Positions 1 through 9,296 of a stretch of 47,314 nt of DNA are shown here, one piece after another. The notes beneath the pieces were generated by a model, which had not been told where the DNA came from, did no database searches, and worked only from the letters and a program-made list of their open reading frames with translations. This stretch comes from Collinsella aerofaciens (GTDB taxonomy: Bacteria > Actinomycetota > Coriobacteriia > Coriobacteriales > Coriobacteriaceae): NCBI GenBank assembly GCA_008671135.1, contig RQAP01000007.1, forward strand, positions 1-47,314. The letters are read 5' to 3'. Made by a program: the position numbers and the translations under genes. Numbering within the stretch: the stretch's first letter is position 1; each line of letters starts with the position of its first letter.

Positions 1-138
1 CCGGGCCAAGCTCTCGGACTACGTGCACTGGTACAACAACTTCAGGATCCACTCGACGCTGGGCTACATGTCTCCGGTCGAGTTCAGGGAGGCGGGGCTG
101 TCCCTCCCGGAATCGTCCAAATAGGTGTTGCCAATCCA
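1..138 (+). mobile_element. Right end of an IS3-family insertion sequence
   Basis: This is the 3' end of an insertion sequence whose body lies left of the window. The reverse complement of 101-138 matches 47,152-47,189 at 31 of 38 positions, and the element ends in ...CCAATCCA, so both ends have the TG...CA termini expected of IS3-family inverted repeats. The insertion junction at 138/139 falls within a phage tail gene. The target duplication cannot be seen because the other end of this copy is outside the window. Confidence 0.8.
2..124 (+). CDS. IS3-family transposase (OrfB), C-terminal fragment
   Basis: The last 40 codons of a DDE integrase-fold transposase read in from the left edge. They contain the typical end of the rve domain: a WYN motif, then RIHSTLGYMSP and a short tail. 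In IS3-family transposases this segment follows the catalytic glutamate and forms the last helix of the core. The start is outside the window, so intactness cannot be judged. A sister copy starts at 47,213. Confidence 0.85.
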   Translation, partial: RAKLSDYVHWYNNFRIHSTLGYMSPVEFREAGLSLPESSK

Positions 139-358
139 GCATCCGGAGCGCAGCTGGACCCGGGAGCAGCACCTGGCGGCGGACATCGTCGACAGCGTCT
201 ACGCGGCGGCGACCGCGCTGTGCGGCGGCAAGGCATCGGACGCCCCGAGGGTGCCCCGCCCGCGGGACGTGGCCGCCGCCGGCGCCGCGGCAGATCGCGC
301 GGCGTCGGTGCGCGCCCGCATCGAGAACACCGAGTGGGTGGAGGTGACGGATGGCTGA
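139..358 (+). pseudogene. Truncated phage tail assembly chaperone-like gene
   Basis: An open frame runs from the IS junction to a stop at 358 and overlaps the tape-measure start by 8 bp. The predicted peptide ends in an RARIENTEW-type segment. A short acidic protein directly before, and overlapping, the tape-measure gene is the usual position of the tail assembly chaperone (gpG/gpGT-like) in siphophages. The 5' part has been replaced by the IS3 end, and the frame now begins with IS-derived codons from 125. The family call rests mainly on position, because the sequence itself is not diagnostic. Confidence 0.5.
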
Positions 359-3300
359 GATCGGACGCGCGGACCTGCTGATCGTCCCCAGGTTCGACAA
401 CCTCACCAAGTCGGTCGAGTCCGCGCTCGGCAAGTGCGAGGGGCAAGCGAGCAAGTCCGGCTCCAGCCTCGGCAAGAGCACCGGCTCCGGGTTCGGGAAG
501 GGGCTGGCCGGCTCCGGCGCGATGATAGGCGCCTTCTCGACGCTCACGTCGAAGGCCATGGACTCCATCTCGTCCCATGTCGGGTCGGCGATCAGCCGCT
601 TCGACACGCTCAACAACTACCCGAAGGTCATGCAGTCCCTCGGGTACTCCGCCGATTCCGCCAACGCATCGATCGGCAAGATGTCCGACCGCCTGTCGAC
701 GCTGCCCACCAGGCTCGACGACATGGTCTCGGTCGTCCAGGGCATCACCACTTCGGTCGGGGACCTCGACAAGGCCACCGACGTCGGCCTCGCGCTCAAC
801 GACATGCTCGTCGCCTCGGGCAGCTCGACCCAGCTGTGCTCGGCGGCGATGGAGCAGTTCCGCCAGATCCTCTCCAAGGGCAAGCCCGAGATGGAGGACT
901 GGCGCTCGCTGACGACGGCCATGCCGGGCCAGATGGACCAGCTGGCCAAAGCCATGCTCGGCCCCACGGCCAACGCCAACGACCTGTACGCCGCGCTCGG
1001 CGGCGGGGGCAAGGACCCGACCATCACCCTCGACCAGCTCATGGACAAGATGGTCGAGCTCGACACGCAGGGCGGCGCGAGCTTCGCGTCCTTCAAGGAC
1101 CAGGCCGAGACCGCGGCCGGCGGCGTCCAGACGAGCATCCAGAACATGTCGAACGCCGTTACGAAGGGCGTCACCGGCACGCTCGAGGCGGTCGGCAGGA
1201 ACAACATCGCCGGGGTGCTCGACGACGCGAAAGGCGCCGTGAACGGCTTCTTCAGGGTCGTCAACGGCGGGGTCTCGGCGTCGATGCCGATGGTCAAGCA
1301 GCTCTACGGCGGGTTCAAGAGCCTGGCACCCGAGATCGTCTCGGGGGCGGCGGGCATCGCGGCGTGGCAGAAGGCGGTACCGGTCCTCACCGGCGTCGCG
1401 AGCGGCGTGGGCAAGGCCACCGAGGCGTTCAAGCTCGCCCGCGGGGGCGCCGGTACGTTCGCCGAGGCGCTCGAGGCGGTTGGCGTCGGCTTCAACCCGG
1501 TCGCAATCGGCTGCACCGTCGCGGCCGCCGGCATCGGCATACTCATCGAGAAGCAGGTCGAGTGGCAGGCCCGCACGGACGCGCTGAACAAGGCCACGAC
1601 CGGCCTGGTCGACGCGGCCTCAAACACCGTGGCGCTCGAGTCCTACGCCGGCAGGGTCGAGAACGTAGGCAAGAAGTCCTCCTTCTCGGCGATGTCAGTC
1701 GATGAGCTCGCCGAGTCGATCAGCAAGCACGTCGACGCCATGAACGAGAACACGAGGGCCGCCGAGTCGCAGATCGCGCAGCTCAACACCGCTCAGCAGA
1801 TCATCGACAACTACGCCGGCAAGACCGACCTGTCCACCGACGCACAGGGCCGGCTCACGTGGGCGCTCCAGCTGCTCAACGACCAGCTCGGGCTCAACAT
1901 CTCGGCGCAGGACGTGGCGAACGGGCGGTACGTCGACGCGGACGGCAACGTCAAGAACCTCAAGCAGTCCATCGACGAGCTCGTCGCATCCAAGAAGAAG
2001 GACGCCGAGGTGAGCGCCCTCACGGCGAACCTCACCGAGGCGTACCAGGCGCAGTCCGAGGCGGCAAACACGCTCGCCTCCAAGACGAAGCCCTACCAGG
2101 ACCGCCTGAAGGAACTCGCCAAGACCTACCCGGAGCTCTCCAAGGGCGAGCTCGAGGCGCTCGCCTGCACCGAGAAGGTCGGCAGGGAGTACAACGAGGC
2201 GAAGAAGCAGTTCGACTCCGCCTCGGAGAGCATCGACGTCCTCAACGGCAAGCTCGGAGACGCCGCGCTGACCTCGCAGGAGGCTGGCAGCACCTTCGAG
2301 CACTTCACCCAGGCGCAGCTGACGCTCTTCCAGGCGCAGCTCTCGGCCAACGGCGAGACCCTGTCCGCCGTCTCCGGCTCTCTCACGCAGCTCGGCGTCG
2401 ACACCGAGCAGCTGGCGAGCCTCAGCGACGACCAGCTCGCCAAGCTGGCTCAGGACTACGACGGCACCGCCCGCTCCATCGTCGACGACCTCGACGGGTG
2501 GGGCGTCTCGATGGACGAGGGCGCCGCCTCGACGGTCCGCGCGGCGAGCCAGATCCAGGCCGCGCTCGAGGACATGGGCGGCAAGCTCAAGAAGGCGTTC
2601 TCGAAGGAGAACATCGACTTCAGCGCGTTCTCTGACGCCTGCGCCGCGGCCGGCGTGTCGACCGAGACGCTCAACAGCATCGGCTCGGCCAACCTCGCCG
2701 CGCTCGCCAGCAACTTCAACGGCAACATCGACCAGATGGTGTGGGCCGTCCAGAACTACAACGCGCAGCCCATCGTCGACAAGAACGGCAACGTGACCGT
2801 CGACCAGACCCAGCTCATGGACGCCCAGGGCAACATGTACACCTGGAACGGCTCGCAGCTGATGGACAAGAACGGCGTCGTCGACGTGAGCGTCGGCGAC
2901 CTGCGCGACGCCCAGGGCAACCTCGTGACCTGGAACGGCACGGCGCTCCAGTCCAAGAGCGCCAAGACAAAGGTCGACAAGAAGGAAGTCGACAGGGCGC
3001 AGACCTCGGTGGACAAGCTCAACGGCACCAAGCTCAAGAGCAAGGAGATGACCGCCAAGGCGAGCTACGGGACGCTGCCGAAGTGCCAGTCCGCGATGCA
3101 GGCGGTGATGAACGAGCCGTTCCACTCAAGATCGGCGACGATTACCACGACCTACGTGACCGTCAACAGGACGCGCAACGAGAAGGCCGCGGGCGGCATA
3201 CGGCACGCCGATGGCGGCATCCGCATGCACGCGCACGGAGCCATCGTCGACGCGCCGGTGACCGGCTACCCGCTCGACTGGGTGGGCGAGGACGGCGCCG

Positions 3301-3509
3301 AGGCAATCGTGCCGCTCACCAACCGAAAGTACTCGGAGCCGTTCGCGGCGACCATCGCCGAGCAGATGGCAAAGCTCGGGGGCCAGCGCGGCGACGTCTA
3401 CAACATCTACCTCGACGGGTCGGCCCTCGAGGTCGACGAGCGCGTCGCGGAGGCGCTCAGGGCACTGGTCTCCGAACTCAAGAGGACCGTCAGGACCGGA
3501 AGGGGGTAG
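351..3509 (+). CDS. Phage tail tape measure protein
   Basis: A 1052-residue protein that sets tail-tube length and is packed inside the tube. The N-terminal 280 residues resemble the tape_meas_nterm type (TIGR02675-like): Gly/Ser/Lys-rich start, then DTLNNYPKVMQSLGY and a segment with SLTTAMPGQMDQLA. A hydrophobic stretch lies near residues 370-400. The middle is alanine- and glutamine-rich, predicted helical or coiled coil. Near residues 805-865 there are two copies of a short DKNG...DAQGN...TWNG motif. The C-terminus has a Gly/His-rich segment and VGEDGAEAIVPL, a motif common at the ends of tape measures. It starts at ATG 351, overlapping the upstream remnant, and has a 3-bp gap to the next gene, which suggests translational coupling. 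Confidence 0.92.
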   Translation: MAEIGRADLLIVPRFDNLTKSVESALGKCEGQASKSGSSLGKSTGSGFGKGLAGSGAMIGAFSTLTSKAMDSISSHVGSAISRFDTLNNYPKVMQSLGYSADSANASIGKMSDRLSTLPTRLDDMVSVVQGITTSVGDLDKATDVGLALNDMLVASGSSTQLCSAAMEQFRQILSKGKPEMEDWRSLTTAMPGQMDQLAKAMLGPTANANDLYAALGGGGKDPTITLDQLMDKMVELDTQGGASFASFKDQAETAAGGVQTSIQNMSNAVTKGVTGTLEAVGRNNIAGVLDDAKGAVNGFFRVVNGGVSASMPMVKQLYGGFKSLAPEIVSGAAGIAAWQKAVPVLTGVASGVGKATEAFKLARGGAGTFAEALEAVGVGFNPVAIGCTVAAAGIGILIEKQVEWQARTDALNKATTGLVDAASNTVALESYAGRVENVGKKSSFSAMSVDELAESISKHVDAMNENTRAAESQIAQLNTAQQIIDNYAGKTDLSTDAQGRLTWALQLLNDQLGLNISAQDVANGRYVDADGNVKNLKQSIDELVASKKKDAEVSALTANLTEAYQAQSEAANTLASKTKPYQDRLKELAKTYPELSKGELEALACTEKVGREYNEAKKQFDSASESIDVLNGKLGDAALTSQEAGSTFEHFTQAQLTLFQAQLSANGETLSAVSGSLTQLGVDTEQLASLSDDQLAKLAQDYDGTARSIVDDLDGWGVSMDEGAASTVRAASQIQAALEDMGGKLKKAFSKENIDFSAFSDACAAAGVSTETLNSIGSANLAALASNFNGNIDQMVWAVQNYNAQPIVDKNGNVTVDQTQLMDAQGNMYTWNGSQLMDKNGVVDVSVGDLRDAQGNLVTWNGTALQSKSAKTKVDKKEVDRAQTSVDKLNGTKLKSKEMTAKASYGTLPKCQSAMQAVMNEPFHSRSATITTTYVTVNRTRNEKAAGGIRHADGGIRMHAHGAIVDAPVTGYPLDWVGEDGAEAIVPLTNRKYSEPFAATIAEQMAKLGGQRGDVYNIYLDGSALEVDERVAEALRALVSELKRTVRTGRG

Positions 3510-3512
3510 CAG

Positions 3513-5840
3513 GTGGCCTACAAGGAACTGAGCAGGAACAGGGTCAAGTACTACTCGATCAGCCTCTCCACATCGGTCTCAAACGTCGACGACACCACGG
3601 CCCGCATCTACTGGACCGCCACCGTCGACTTCGGCGACTGGTACTGCTACGGCGTGCGCCTGCACGTCAAGGTCGGCGGCGTCTGGCGCGCGTCGGGCGA
3701 CGGCTACACGACCTCCTCCTGGAAGCGCGCCGTCACCGTCAGCGGGTACACCGACGCGGAGCGCAAGGACAAAGACTACGACGTCTGGGTCGAGGCGTAC
3801 ACCGAGTCCGTGTCGGTCGGCGGCTACGGCGGTGTCGGTGCGACGACCTCTTGCGGCGAGGGCGCCAGGATCGGTAAGGTCCCGGCATACGAGCCCGCGG
3901 CCCCGACCGACCTCAGGGTCACGCGCTCGACCGACGGGGCAACCGAGCTCGAGTGGGTCAACCACCCGGACGACGACGCCAGGAAGTACTACGACGGCAT
4001 CAACGTCTACCGCCATACGAACGGCGGCGACACCGAGAACCCCTACAACAGCGTCACGATCTCCAACTGGCGCGACGCGTCGACGTCGGCGAACAACTAC
4101 TACGACTACGACGTGAGGGCGCGCTGGCGAGGCGGCACATCGGAGAGAACGAACTCCGTTCGCGTCTACAAGACGCCCTCCCCACCGGCATCGGTCTCGC
4201 TATCGCGCTCCGGCGACGGCGAGGTCTCGCTGGTCGTCAGGGGTCCCGATATCCCGTCCTGGATTAGCGGCTTCGATGTCCGCGTGACCTCCGACGGCGG
4301 CAGGACCTACAAGCCCCGTGCCCTTACCGCCGACAGGCAGGAGCCGGGCGTCTGGACCATGACCGACCCGTCTGCCGTGGCGGGAGAGAAGGTCGTCTAC
4401 GAGGTTCGCACCTACCGCGAGAAGCCCGTGGCGGGCGCGGGGGACACCGTCTTCTCCGCGTGGACGGCATCCAACGCCGTGGCCACGATCTGCCAGCCGT
4501 ACGCGCCGGCCGTCTCGGGGGCCGAGCCCGCCTACCCGACGGGGTCGACGGCGACCATCGGCTGGAAGCGGAACCACCCCGACGGCACCGCGCAGTCGGC
4601 GGCCCAGATAGAGCTGATCCAGCCGGACGGCAAGACCGTCCCGCACTACATCACCGGCCCCGCCTCGGCGACAACTCTGAGCCTGTCGGTGAAGGGCACC
4701 TATCGCCTGCGCGTGCGCACCAAGGGCGCCGACCCGTCATGGGGCGCGTGGTCGGAGTACGCAGTGTTCAGGGTCGCCGACCCGCCGCAGGCGTTCTTCA
4801 CGACCCCCACGGAGGACGGCGAGGCCGTCGTCGAGCTCCCGCTGCGCGCCGCCTGGACCGCTGTCGACGAGACGGGCATCACCTATCAGCGCCTGAGGCT
4901 GCTGCGCGGCGGCTCAGCGGTCATCGACACGTCGGTCGCCGCGGGCGAGCGGTCGCACGAGATAGCCTCCGGCCTGGAGAACAGGTCCGCGTACGTCCTC
5001 GAGCTCACCGTCCGCGGCGGTTCGAGCCTGTCCACGACCGTCACCCGTTCGTTCTCGACCGACTGGCTCGTGCCCGCCACGCCCATCGTCAACGTCTCCT
5101 ACGACGAGGCGCTCGCGGCCGTCGTCACGGTGCGAGACGGCATCTCCGAGTTCGCCGTCAGGGACCACAAGCTGCGCGGCCCCATGGCCATGACGCCCGA
5201 GGGCAACATCCGCATCAGGGGCGGCATGTCGATAAAGGGGACGCGCGCCACCGTCCACGGCCTGCCGCCGTGTGCCTCGTTCGATATCGAGCGCGTGCTC
5301 GCGGACGGCTCGAGGCTCCTGCTCGCCAGCGGCCTCAAGTCCGGGCAGAGCGTCATCGACCGCCTGCCGCCGCTCAACGTCGGGTTCTCCTACGTCGCGC
5401 GCGGCTACGCGGCCTCCGGAACCACCTCGACGACCGAGGTGGGGACCGTGTGCCCGTGCGACGGGTTCGCCCTCAACTTCGGGCCGGACGCCTCCGAGGT
5501 CGTCGTGGGCGACAGGAACATGGGTGGCCCGCCGCAGTACTCGGCGAGCCCCGAGCGCGAGCGCGACCAGTTCCACTTCGTCGGCGGCGGCCTGCCCATG
5601 GGGTTCGAGAGCGGCAACCTCTCGATGAAGGAGTCGATGGAGTTCACGATCGAGGAGGACGACTACCTGCGCGTCCGCGGCCTGTTCGGCCGCTACGGAA
5701 GCGCCTGGGTGCGACCCCATCTGGGCGACCGCGGCTTCGCCGCCGTCACGGGGACGCTCACCAGGTGCGCGCCTGAGGACTACAGGGTGTCCGTATCGAC
5801 GAAGAGGGAGCGATGGAGGGAGCCCAACGGTGTCGGATGA
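3513..5840 (+). CDS. Phage tail protein with fibronectin III-like repeats
   Basis: A 775-residue structural protein starting at GTG 3513, three bases after the tape-measure stop. Several successive 90-100 residue segments have the spacing of fibronectin type III or Ig-like beta-sandwiches (for example APTDLRVTRSTDGATELEWVN, then repeated SWISGFDVRV- and YRLRVRTKG-like strands). The last 110 residues form a different conserved-looking tail-protein end. The position directly after the tape measure is that of the distal tail/minor tail proteins at the tube tip. It overlaps the next gene by 11 bp. The specific role (distal tail, hub or adhesin) cannot be read from sequence alone. Confidence 0.72.
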   Translation: MAYKELSRNRVKYYSISLSTSVSNVDDTTARIYWTATVDFGDWYCYGVRLHVKVGGVWRASGDGYTTSSWKRAVTVSGYTDAERKDKDYDVWVEAYTESVSVGGYGGVGATTSCGEGARIGKVPAYEPAAPTDLRVTRSTDGATELEWVNHPDDDARKYYDGINVYRHTNGGDTENPYNSVTISNWRDASTSANNYYDYDVRARWRGGTSERTNSVRVYKTPSPPASVSLSRSGDGEVSLVVRGPDIPSWISGFDVRVTSDGGRTYKPRALTADRQEPGVWTMTDPSAVAGEKVVYEVRTYREKPVAGAGDTVFSAWTASNAVATICQPYAPAVSGAEPAYPTGSTATIGWKRNHPDGTAQSAAQIELIQPDGKTVPHYITGPASATTLSLSVKGTYRLRVRTKGADPSWGAWSEYAVFRVADPPQAFFTTPTEDGEAVVELPLRAAWTAVDETGITYQRLRLLRGGSAVIDTSVAAGERSHEIASGLENRSAYVLELTVRGGSSLSTTVTRSFSTDWLVPATPIVNVSYDEALAAVVTVRDGISEFAVRDHKLRGPMAMTPEGNIRIRGGMSIKGTRATVHGLPPCASFDIERVLADGSRLLLASGLKSGQSVIDRLPPLNVGFSYVARGYAASGTTSTTEVGTVCPCDGFALNFGPDASEVVVGDRNMGGPPQYSASPERERDQFHFVGGGLPMGFESGNLSMKESMEFTIEEDDYLRVRGLFGRYGSAWVRPHLGDRGFAAVTGTLTRCAPEDYRVSVSTKRERWREPNGVG

Positions 5841-7404
5841 TATCTGGCTCGCGTCGTTCAGGACCTCCTACCGGTACGCCCGCGTTTCGCGGCCGACCGG
5901 CCTGGAGACCGGCGCCATCGAGTGCTTCACCGGCGGGAGCATCAGCCGCAACCAGGACACGGACACCTATGAGTCCGCATCACTGGACTACGTCGGCAGG
6001 CTCGACATGGGCAACGACTTCGTGCGTATCTACCTCGACGCGGAGGACCCGATCTCGGGCGCGTCGCGCACCGTGTGCCTGGGGACCTTCGAGTGCTCGA
6101 CGCCGTCCCGCACGGTGAGCGGCGAGGTGGCGACCGGCACCGCGACGCTCTACGGCAGACTCCACGACCTCGCGAAGGACGACTTCGACGAGCCGTACAC
6201 CGTGCCGGCGGGCGCAAACGCGGTCTCCGCGGCCAAGGCGATCGCGGAGGGGTGCGGGCTCGAGGTGGTCGCGGAGCCGAGCGACTACACGCTGTCGACG
6301 GCATGGGTCTTCGGGATCGCCGCCACGGCGGACACGCCGGACAACAAGCTGGGCGCGGTCAACAGGCTGCTCTCGGCCGCAGGATTCAGGAGCGCGTCGA
6401 CCGACGCCTACGGGCGCGTGCTGTTCAGGCGTTACCTGGAGCCGGCGGCGAGGCCGATCGACCGCACCTTCTCAGAGGGCGAGGACTGCCGGGTGCTTCC
6501 CGACCTCACCGACGAGCAGGACGACTTCGACGCGGTGAACGTGGTGCACGTCGACTTCGCTACCCAGGGCGAGAGCGTCAGGGGAACGGCCTCGGACGAC
6601 AGCCCGCAGAGCGAGTGGTCGACCGTCTCCACGGGCCGGCGCATCGTGAAGCGGTACCAGTACAGCGACCTCCCGTCAGGGGAGAGCGTCATCGCCGGCG
6701 GCTCCTACCCGCTCGCCGGAGACGGCACCCACGACAGCGCGACCTTCAGGTCCAGCGGCGGCGGGGGGACCATCGAGACCGTCGGCGTCTCCGGGTGCCC
6801 GATCGGCGGCATCAGCCAGGCGATCCGCATCACGAAGGGGTCGGGCTCCGGTGAGATCGGCATCGCCCAGGACAAGATATCCCTCAAGAAGGGCCAGCCG
6901 TACACCGAGTCCGTCTACCTCTACGCGTCGCAGAGGGTGCAGGTGAGGGTCCAGCCAATCTGGCGCGAGGACGACGGGGGAGAGACCGCGACGGTCGCCA
7001 TCGGGCCGGGCTGGACGAGGCTGTCGCTCACGGCCACCCCGGCCAAGTCCGAGGAATACAGCGCGGGCTACATCTACCTTGCCGCTAGCGCGCCGACCGG
7101 ATCGTACATCGACGTAGCGCAGGTCAAGGTCGAGGAGGGCGTTGTGGCAACGCAGTTCGCGGTCGAGGCTGCGAACGAGAAAGCGGCGAGCCTGCTCGCC
7201 ACCGAGTGCTCGGTCATCCGCCGCCCGACCATCACGGCGATCTTCAACCCGTCGGCGGACGTCTACTCGGCGTGCGCCATCAGGCTGCCGTCTGTCGGGA
7301 TCGAGCTCGCCCGCGCCTGCATCCGGAAGATGGACCTCGAGCTCTCGATGGGATGCCCCATGAGGATCGAGCTCCGCATGTACATGAGGGGTGATGCCTC
7401 GTGA
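5830..7404 (+). CDS. Phage minor tail/baseplate hub-like protein
   Basis: A 524-residue protein starting at GTG 5830 inside the end of the preceding gene. The N-terminal 230 residues contain mixed beta strands and the segment AVSAAKAIAEGCGLEV, reminiscent of the hub-domain region (gp27/gp44 type) where a short LysM-like helix pair occurs. Residues about 290-430 look like an inserted carbohydrate-binding beta-sandwich (SGSGEIGIAQDKISLKKGQ, then YSAGYIYLAAS and a VAQVKVEEG edge), a common pattern in tail proteins that contact cell-wall sugars. It overlaps the next gene by 4 bp. The functional call is by gene order and fold-like patterns, so moderate confidence. Confidence 0.6.
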   Translation: MSDDIWLASFRTSYRYARVSRPTGLETGAIECFTGGSISRNQDTDTYESASLDYVGRLDMGNDFVRIYLDAEDPISGASRTVCLGTFECSTPSRTVSGEVATGTATLYGRLHDLAKDDFDEPYTVPAGANAVSAAKAIAEGCGLEVVAEPSDYTLSTAWVFGIAATADTPDNKLGAVNRLLSAAGFRSASTDAYGRVLFRRYLEPAARPIDRTFSEGEDCRVLPDLTDEQDDFDAVNVVHVDFATQGESVRGTASDDSPQSEWSTVSTGRRIVKRYQYSDLPSGESVIAGGSYPLAGDGTHDSATFRSSGGGGTIETVGVSGCPIGGISQAIRITKGSGSGEIGIAQDKISLKKGQPYTESVYLYASQRVQVRVQPIWREDDGGETATVAIGPGWTRLSLTATPAKSEEYSAGYIYLAASAPTGSYIDVAQVKVEEGVVATQFAVEAANEKAASLLATECSVIRRPTITAIFNPSADVYSACAIRLPSVGIELARACIRKMDLELSMGCPMRIELRMYMRGDAS

Positions 7405-7646
7405 GCGTCATGTCGTCCCTGGCCGCGGACCTCGCCGATATCGTCGCCGGCCCATCGGCGCCCGGCGTCTCGATCGCCTACGGCACCGTCGTCGCGGCGG
7501 ACTCCAGGACCGTCGACGTGCGCATCGGGGGCTCGGTTGTCGCCGGCATCTGCATGACGACGTCCTGCCGGGGCGCGGCGCCCGGTCAGCGCGCCATCCT
7601 CATCGGGTCGCCTCCGCTCTGGACGGCGATCGGGATCATCGCTTGA
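7401..7646 (+). CDS. Small phage tail protein of unknown function
   Basis: An 81-residue protein starting at GTG 7401, coupled to the preceding gene by a 4-bp overlap. It is short, beta-rich, and has the pattern YGTVVAADSRTVDVRIGGS followed by a cysteine and GQRAILIGS, which resembles a single small OB-fold or spike-like barrel. Small proteins of this kind often sit between hub and fibre genes. No family is recognised with certainty. Confidence 0.55.
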   Translation: MSVMSSLAADLADIVAGPSAPGVSIAYGTVVAADSRTVDVRIGGSVVAGICMTTSCRGAAPGQRAILIGSPPLWTAIGIIA

Positions 7647-7683
7647 TTATCGTGCGGGCGCAGGCCCGCGGAAGGGAATCCGC

Positions 7684-8322
7684 ATGGCCAACAACAGCGA
7701 CGGGTCCGCCGTCTACGAGGTGAAGGTCGGGGAGGACGACTATATCGACGGCCTCGACGTGACGGAGAGCGACGGTAGCATCACCACCTACCTGTTCCGC
7801 CCGGCAAACTACGACGAAGTCGAGGCGGCGCGAAAGAGGGCCGAGAGCGCCGCGTCGCTGGCGAGCAGCGCCGCAGGCACCGCAAAGACCCAGGCATATG
7901 ACGCCAACGTCGCCGCCGGAGCTGCCAGAACGGCCGCCGCGAAGTGCTCGACTGCCACCGAGAACGCCAACGCCGCCGTTCAGAAGGCGAATGCCGCGAA
8001 CGATACCGCAAGCGCCTCGACTGCGCTGGCGAGCAATGCGGCCGCCGCGGCCAACGGCGCGGCGTCTCATGCCGAGGCCGCCGCGAACCAGGCGCTGCAG
8101 ATCGCGAACTCGGTGGCGCAGGGCGCCGGCGGCGAATCCGATATCGCCGAGCTGCGCCGCCAGAACGGCCAGCTCGCGACGATGCTCGCCGACGCGACAG
8201 ACAAGTTCATCTACATGGACGGCACGGTCTACTGCCCTGCCGGCAAGGCGTCGGTATCCGGGGACACGGTGACGTTCGGCGGCACGTGCTCAGTATCGGG
8301 CAGCACGGTAACCCTTTCCTAA
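7684..8322 (+). CDS. Phage tail fibre shaft protein, alanine-rich coiled coil
   Basis: A 212-residue protein. The N-terminal 40 residues are polar and probably dock to the baseplate. Residues about 45-155 are an almost uninterrupted Ala/Glu/Asn helix with heptad-like spacing, typical of trimeric fibre shafts. The last 40 residues are short beta repeats (GTVYCPAGKASVSGDTV). It lies 9 bp before the DGR target gene, so shaft and tip are probably made together. Alanine-rich composition alone would not identify the family; position supports the call. Confidence 0.65.
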   Translation: MANNSDGSAVYEVKVGEDDYIDGLDVTESDGSITTYLFRPANYDEVEAARKRAESAASLASSAAGTAKTQAYDANVAAGAARTAAAKCSTATENANAAVQKANAANDTASASTALASNAAAAANGAASHAEAAANQALQIANSVAQGAGGESDIAELRRQNGQLATMLADATDKFIYMDGTVYCPAGKASVSGDTVTFGGTCSVSGSTVTLS

Positions 8323-8331
8323 GGAGGATAA

Positions 8332-9240
8332 ATGGCAAATGCAAAGACGCTGGTCGTAGGCGGCCAGCCGCTCAACGTCATCGACGATACCGCGCGCAGC
8401 AACGCGCAGACGGCGCTCAACAACGCCGAGTACAACCGCCAGGGCCAAATCGGCAAGTACGGCGGGCAGAACATCGCCACCATCCTTGCCGGGGAGATCG
8501 GCAGCGGCAGCGTGTACGATGCGCTGCACAAGCGAGCGGCGGCCGGCAACTTCGCGGGCCTTCGCGTCGGGGACTACATCGACGTGCCCCTCGTGAGCGC
8601 GTCAAACGTGGCGGCCCAGCAGTCCGTGCGCTTCCTGCTTGCGCACTTCGACCCGTACTACCAGTGCGGCAACAGCGCCAAGGGCCACCACATCGCGTTC
8701 ATCGCGTCCGCGCCCGTCGCCGTGGCCAAGACCGTCACCGGCGTGGCCAACGACAGCTACCTGATGTGGAACACTGCGAACACCAACCAGGGCACCGCAG
8801 ACGTGAAGAACCCGTACCTGAACAGCAACCTCAAGGCGTGGGAGAAGCTGTTCGAGGCGTGCCTGCCCGAGGGGCTGACCAAGTACCTGCTCACCCAGCG
8901 CGTGCTGCTTGAGGAGCGTTACAGCGCGAGCGGCGCGCTCGGCGACTCCAACAGCTGGAGCTGGCAGGACATCGGCAAGGTGTGGTCGCCCTCCGAGATG
9001 GAGGTGTACGGCTGCCCAGTGTGGGGCACCAAGGGCTACAGCGTGGGCTTCGACTGCCAGTTCGACCTGTTCCGCGATACCGCGCACCGCTTGAACGGAA
9101 CTCGGTACGTTTGGTGGCTGCGTTCCGTCTTGGGTGGCTCCTCGTCCTACGTGTGCTACGTCTACGGCAACGGCTTTGCCTACTGCAATTCGGCGACGAA
9201 TGTCTGGGTTCGCCCCCGCCCCGGCTTCCTCGTCGGCTAG
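8332..9240 (+). CDS. DGR target (variable) protein, likely receptor-binding fibre tip
   Basis: A 302-residue protein with a strong ribosome binding site (AAGGAGG, 8321-8327). Residues about 45-100 (FAGLRVGDYIDVPL, then VRFLLAHFDPYYQ) and 215-302 (SEMEVYG, WWLRS, WVRPRPGF) follow the C-type-lectin-like/DUF6273 plan seen in many DGR targets, in which a WWLRS strand and a closing VRP strand frame the variable surface. The last 41 residues are encoded by the variable repeat. Comparison with the template shows eight altered residues: 260, 267, 273, 278, 279, 282, 284 and 285. By analogy with phage BPP-1 Mtd, these would form the ligand-binding face. A hairpin and a terminator follow the stop codon. 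Confidence 0.9.
   Translation: MANAKTLVVGGQPLNVIDDTARSNAQTALNNAEYNRQGQIGKYGGQNIATILAGEIGSGSVYDALHKRAAAGNFAGLRVGDYIDVPLVSASNVAAQQSVRFLLAHFDPYYQCGNSAKGHHIAFIASAPVAVAKTVTGVANDSYLMWNTANTNQGTADVKNPYLNSNLKAWEKLFEACLPEGLTKYLLTQRVLLEERYSASGALGDSNSWSWQDIGKVWSPSEMEVYGCPVWGTKGYSVGFDCQFDLFRDTAHRLNGTRYVWWLRSVLGGSSSYVCYVYGNGFAYCNSATNVWVRPRPGFLVG
9102..9224 (+). repeat. DGR variable repeat (VR)
   Basis: The 123-bp 3' end of the target gene is a copy of the template repeat at 9839-9961 (constant offset 737). There are 11 differences. All are at adenines in the template: seven A-to-T and four A-to-G, with none at C, G or T. The 3' end is the GC-rich block CGCCCCCGCCCCGG, the expected place for initiation of mutagenic homing. 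One further A-to-C difference lies just past the block (9225 versus 9962), after which the copies diverge. Confidence 0.96.
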
Positions 9241-9268
9241 CCAGCCGAGTGCTCTATACTCTGCTTTT

Positions 9269-9293
9269 AGGCGACCGCCTTGCGCGGTCGCCT
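9269..9293 (+). other. Hairpin/cruciform downstream of the variable repeat
   Basis: A perfect 10-bp GC-rich inverted repeat (AGGCGACCGC / GCGGTCGCCT) with a 5-nt loop lies 28 bp after the target-gene stop. It lacks a T run of its own. In studied phage DGRs a short GC-rich hairpin downstream of the VR raises homing efficiency, so this is a candidate for that element. It could instead be part of a two-hairpin terminator with 9297-9319. Confidence 0.6.
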
Positions 9294-9296
9294 CTC

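Noticed and set aside
434..1705. A 423-residue frame inside the tape-measure gene
   Set aside because: Arg/Gly/His-rich composition typical of an out-of-frame reading of high-GC DNA, fully covered by the real gene.
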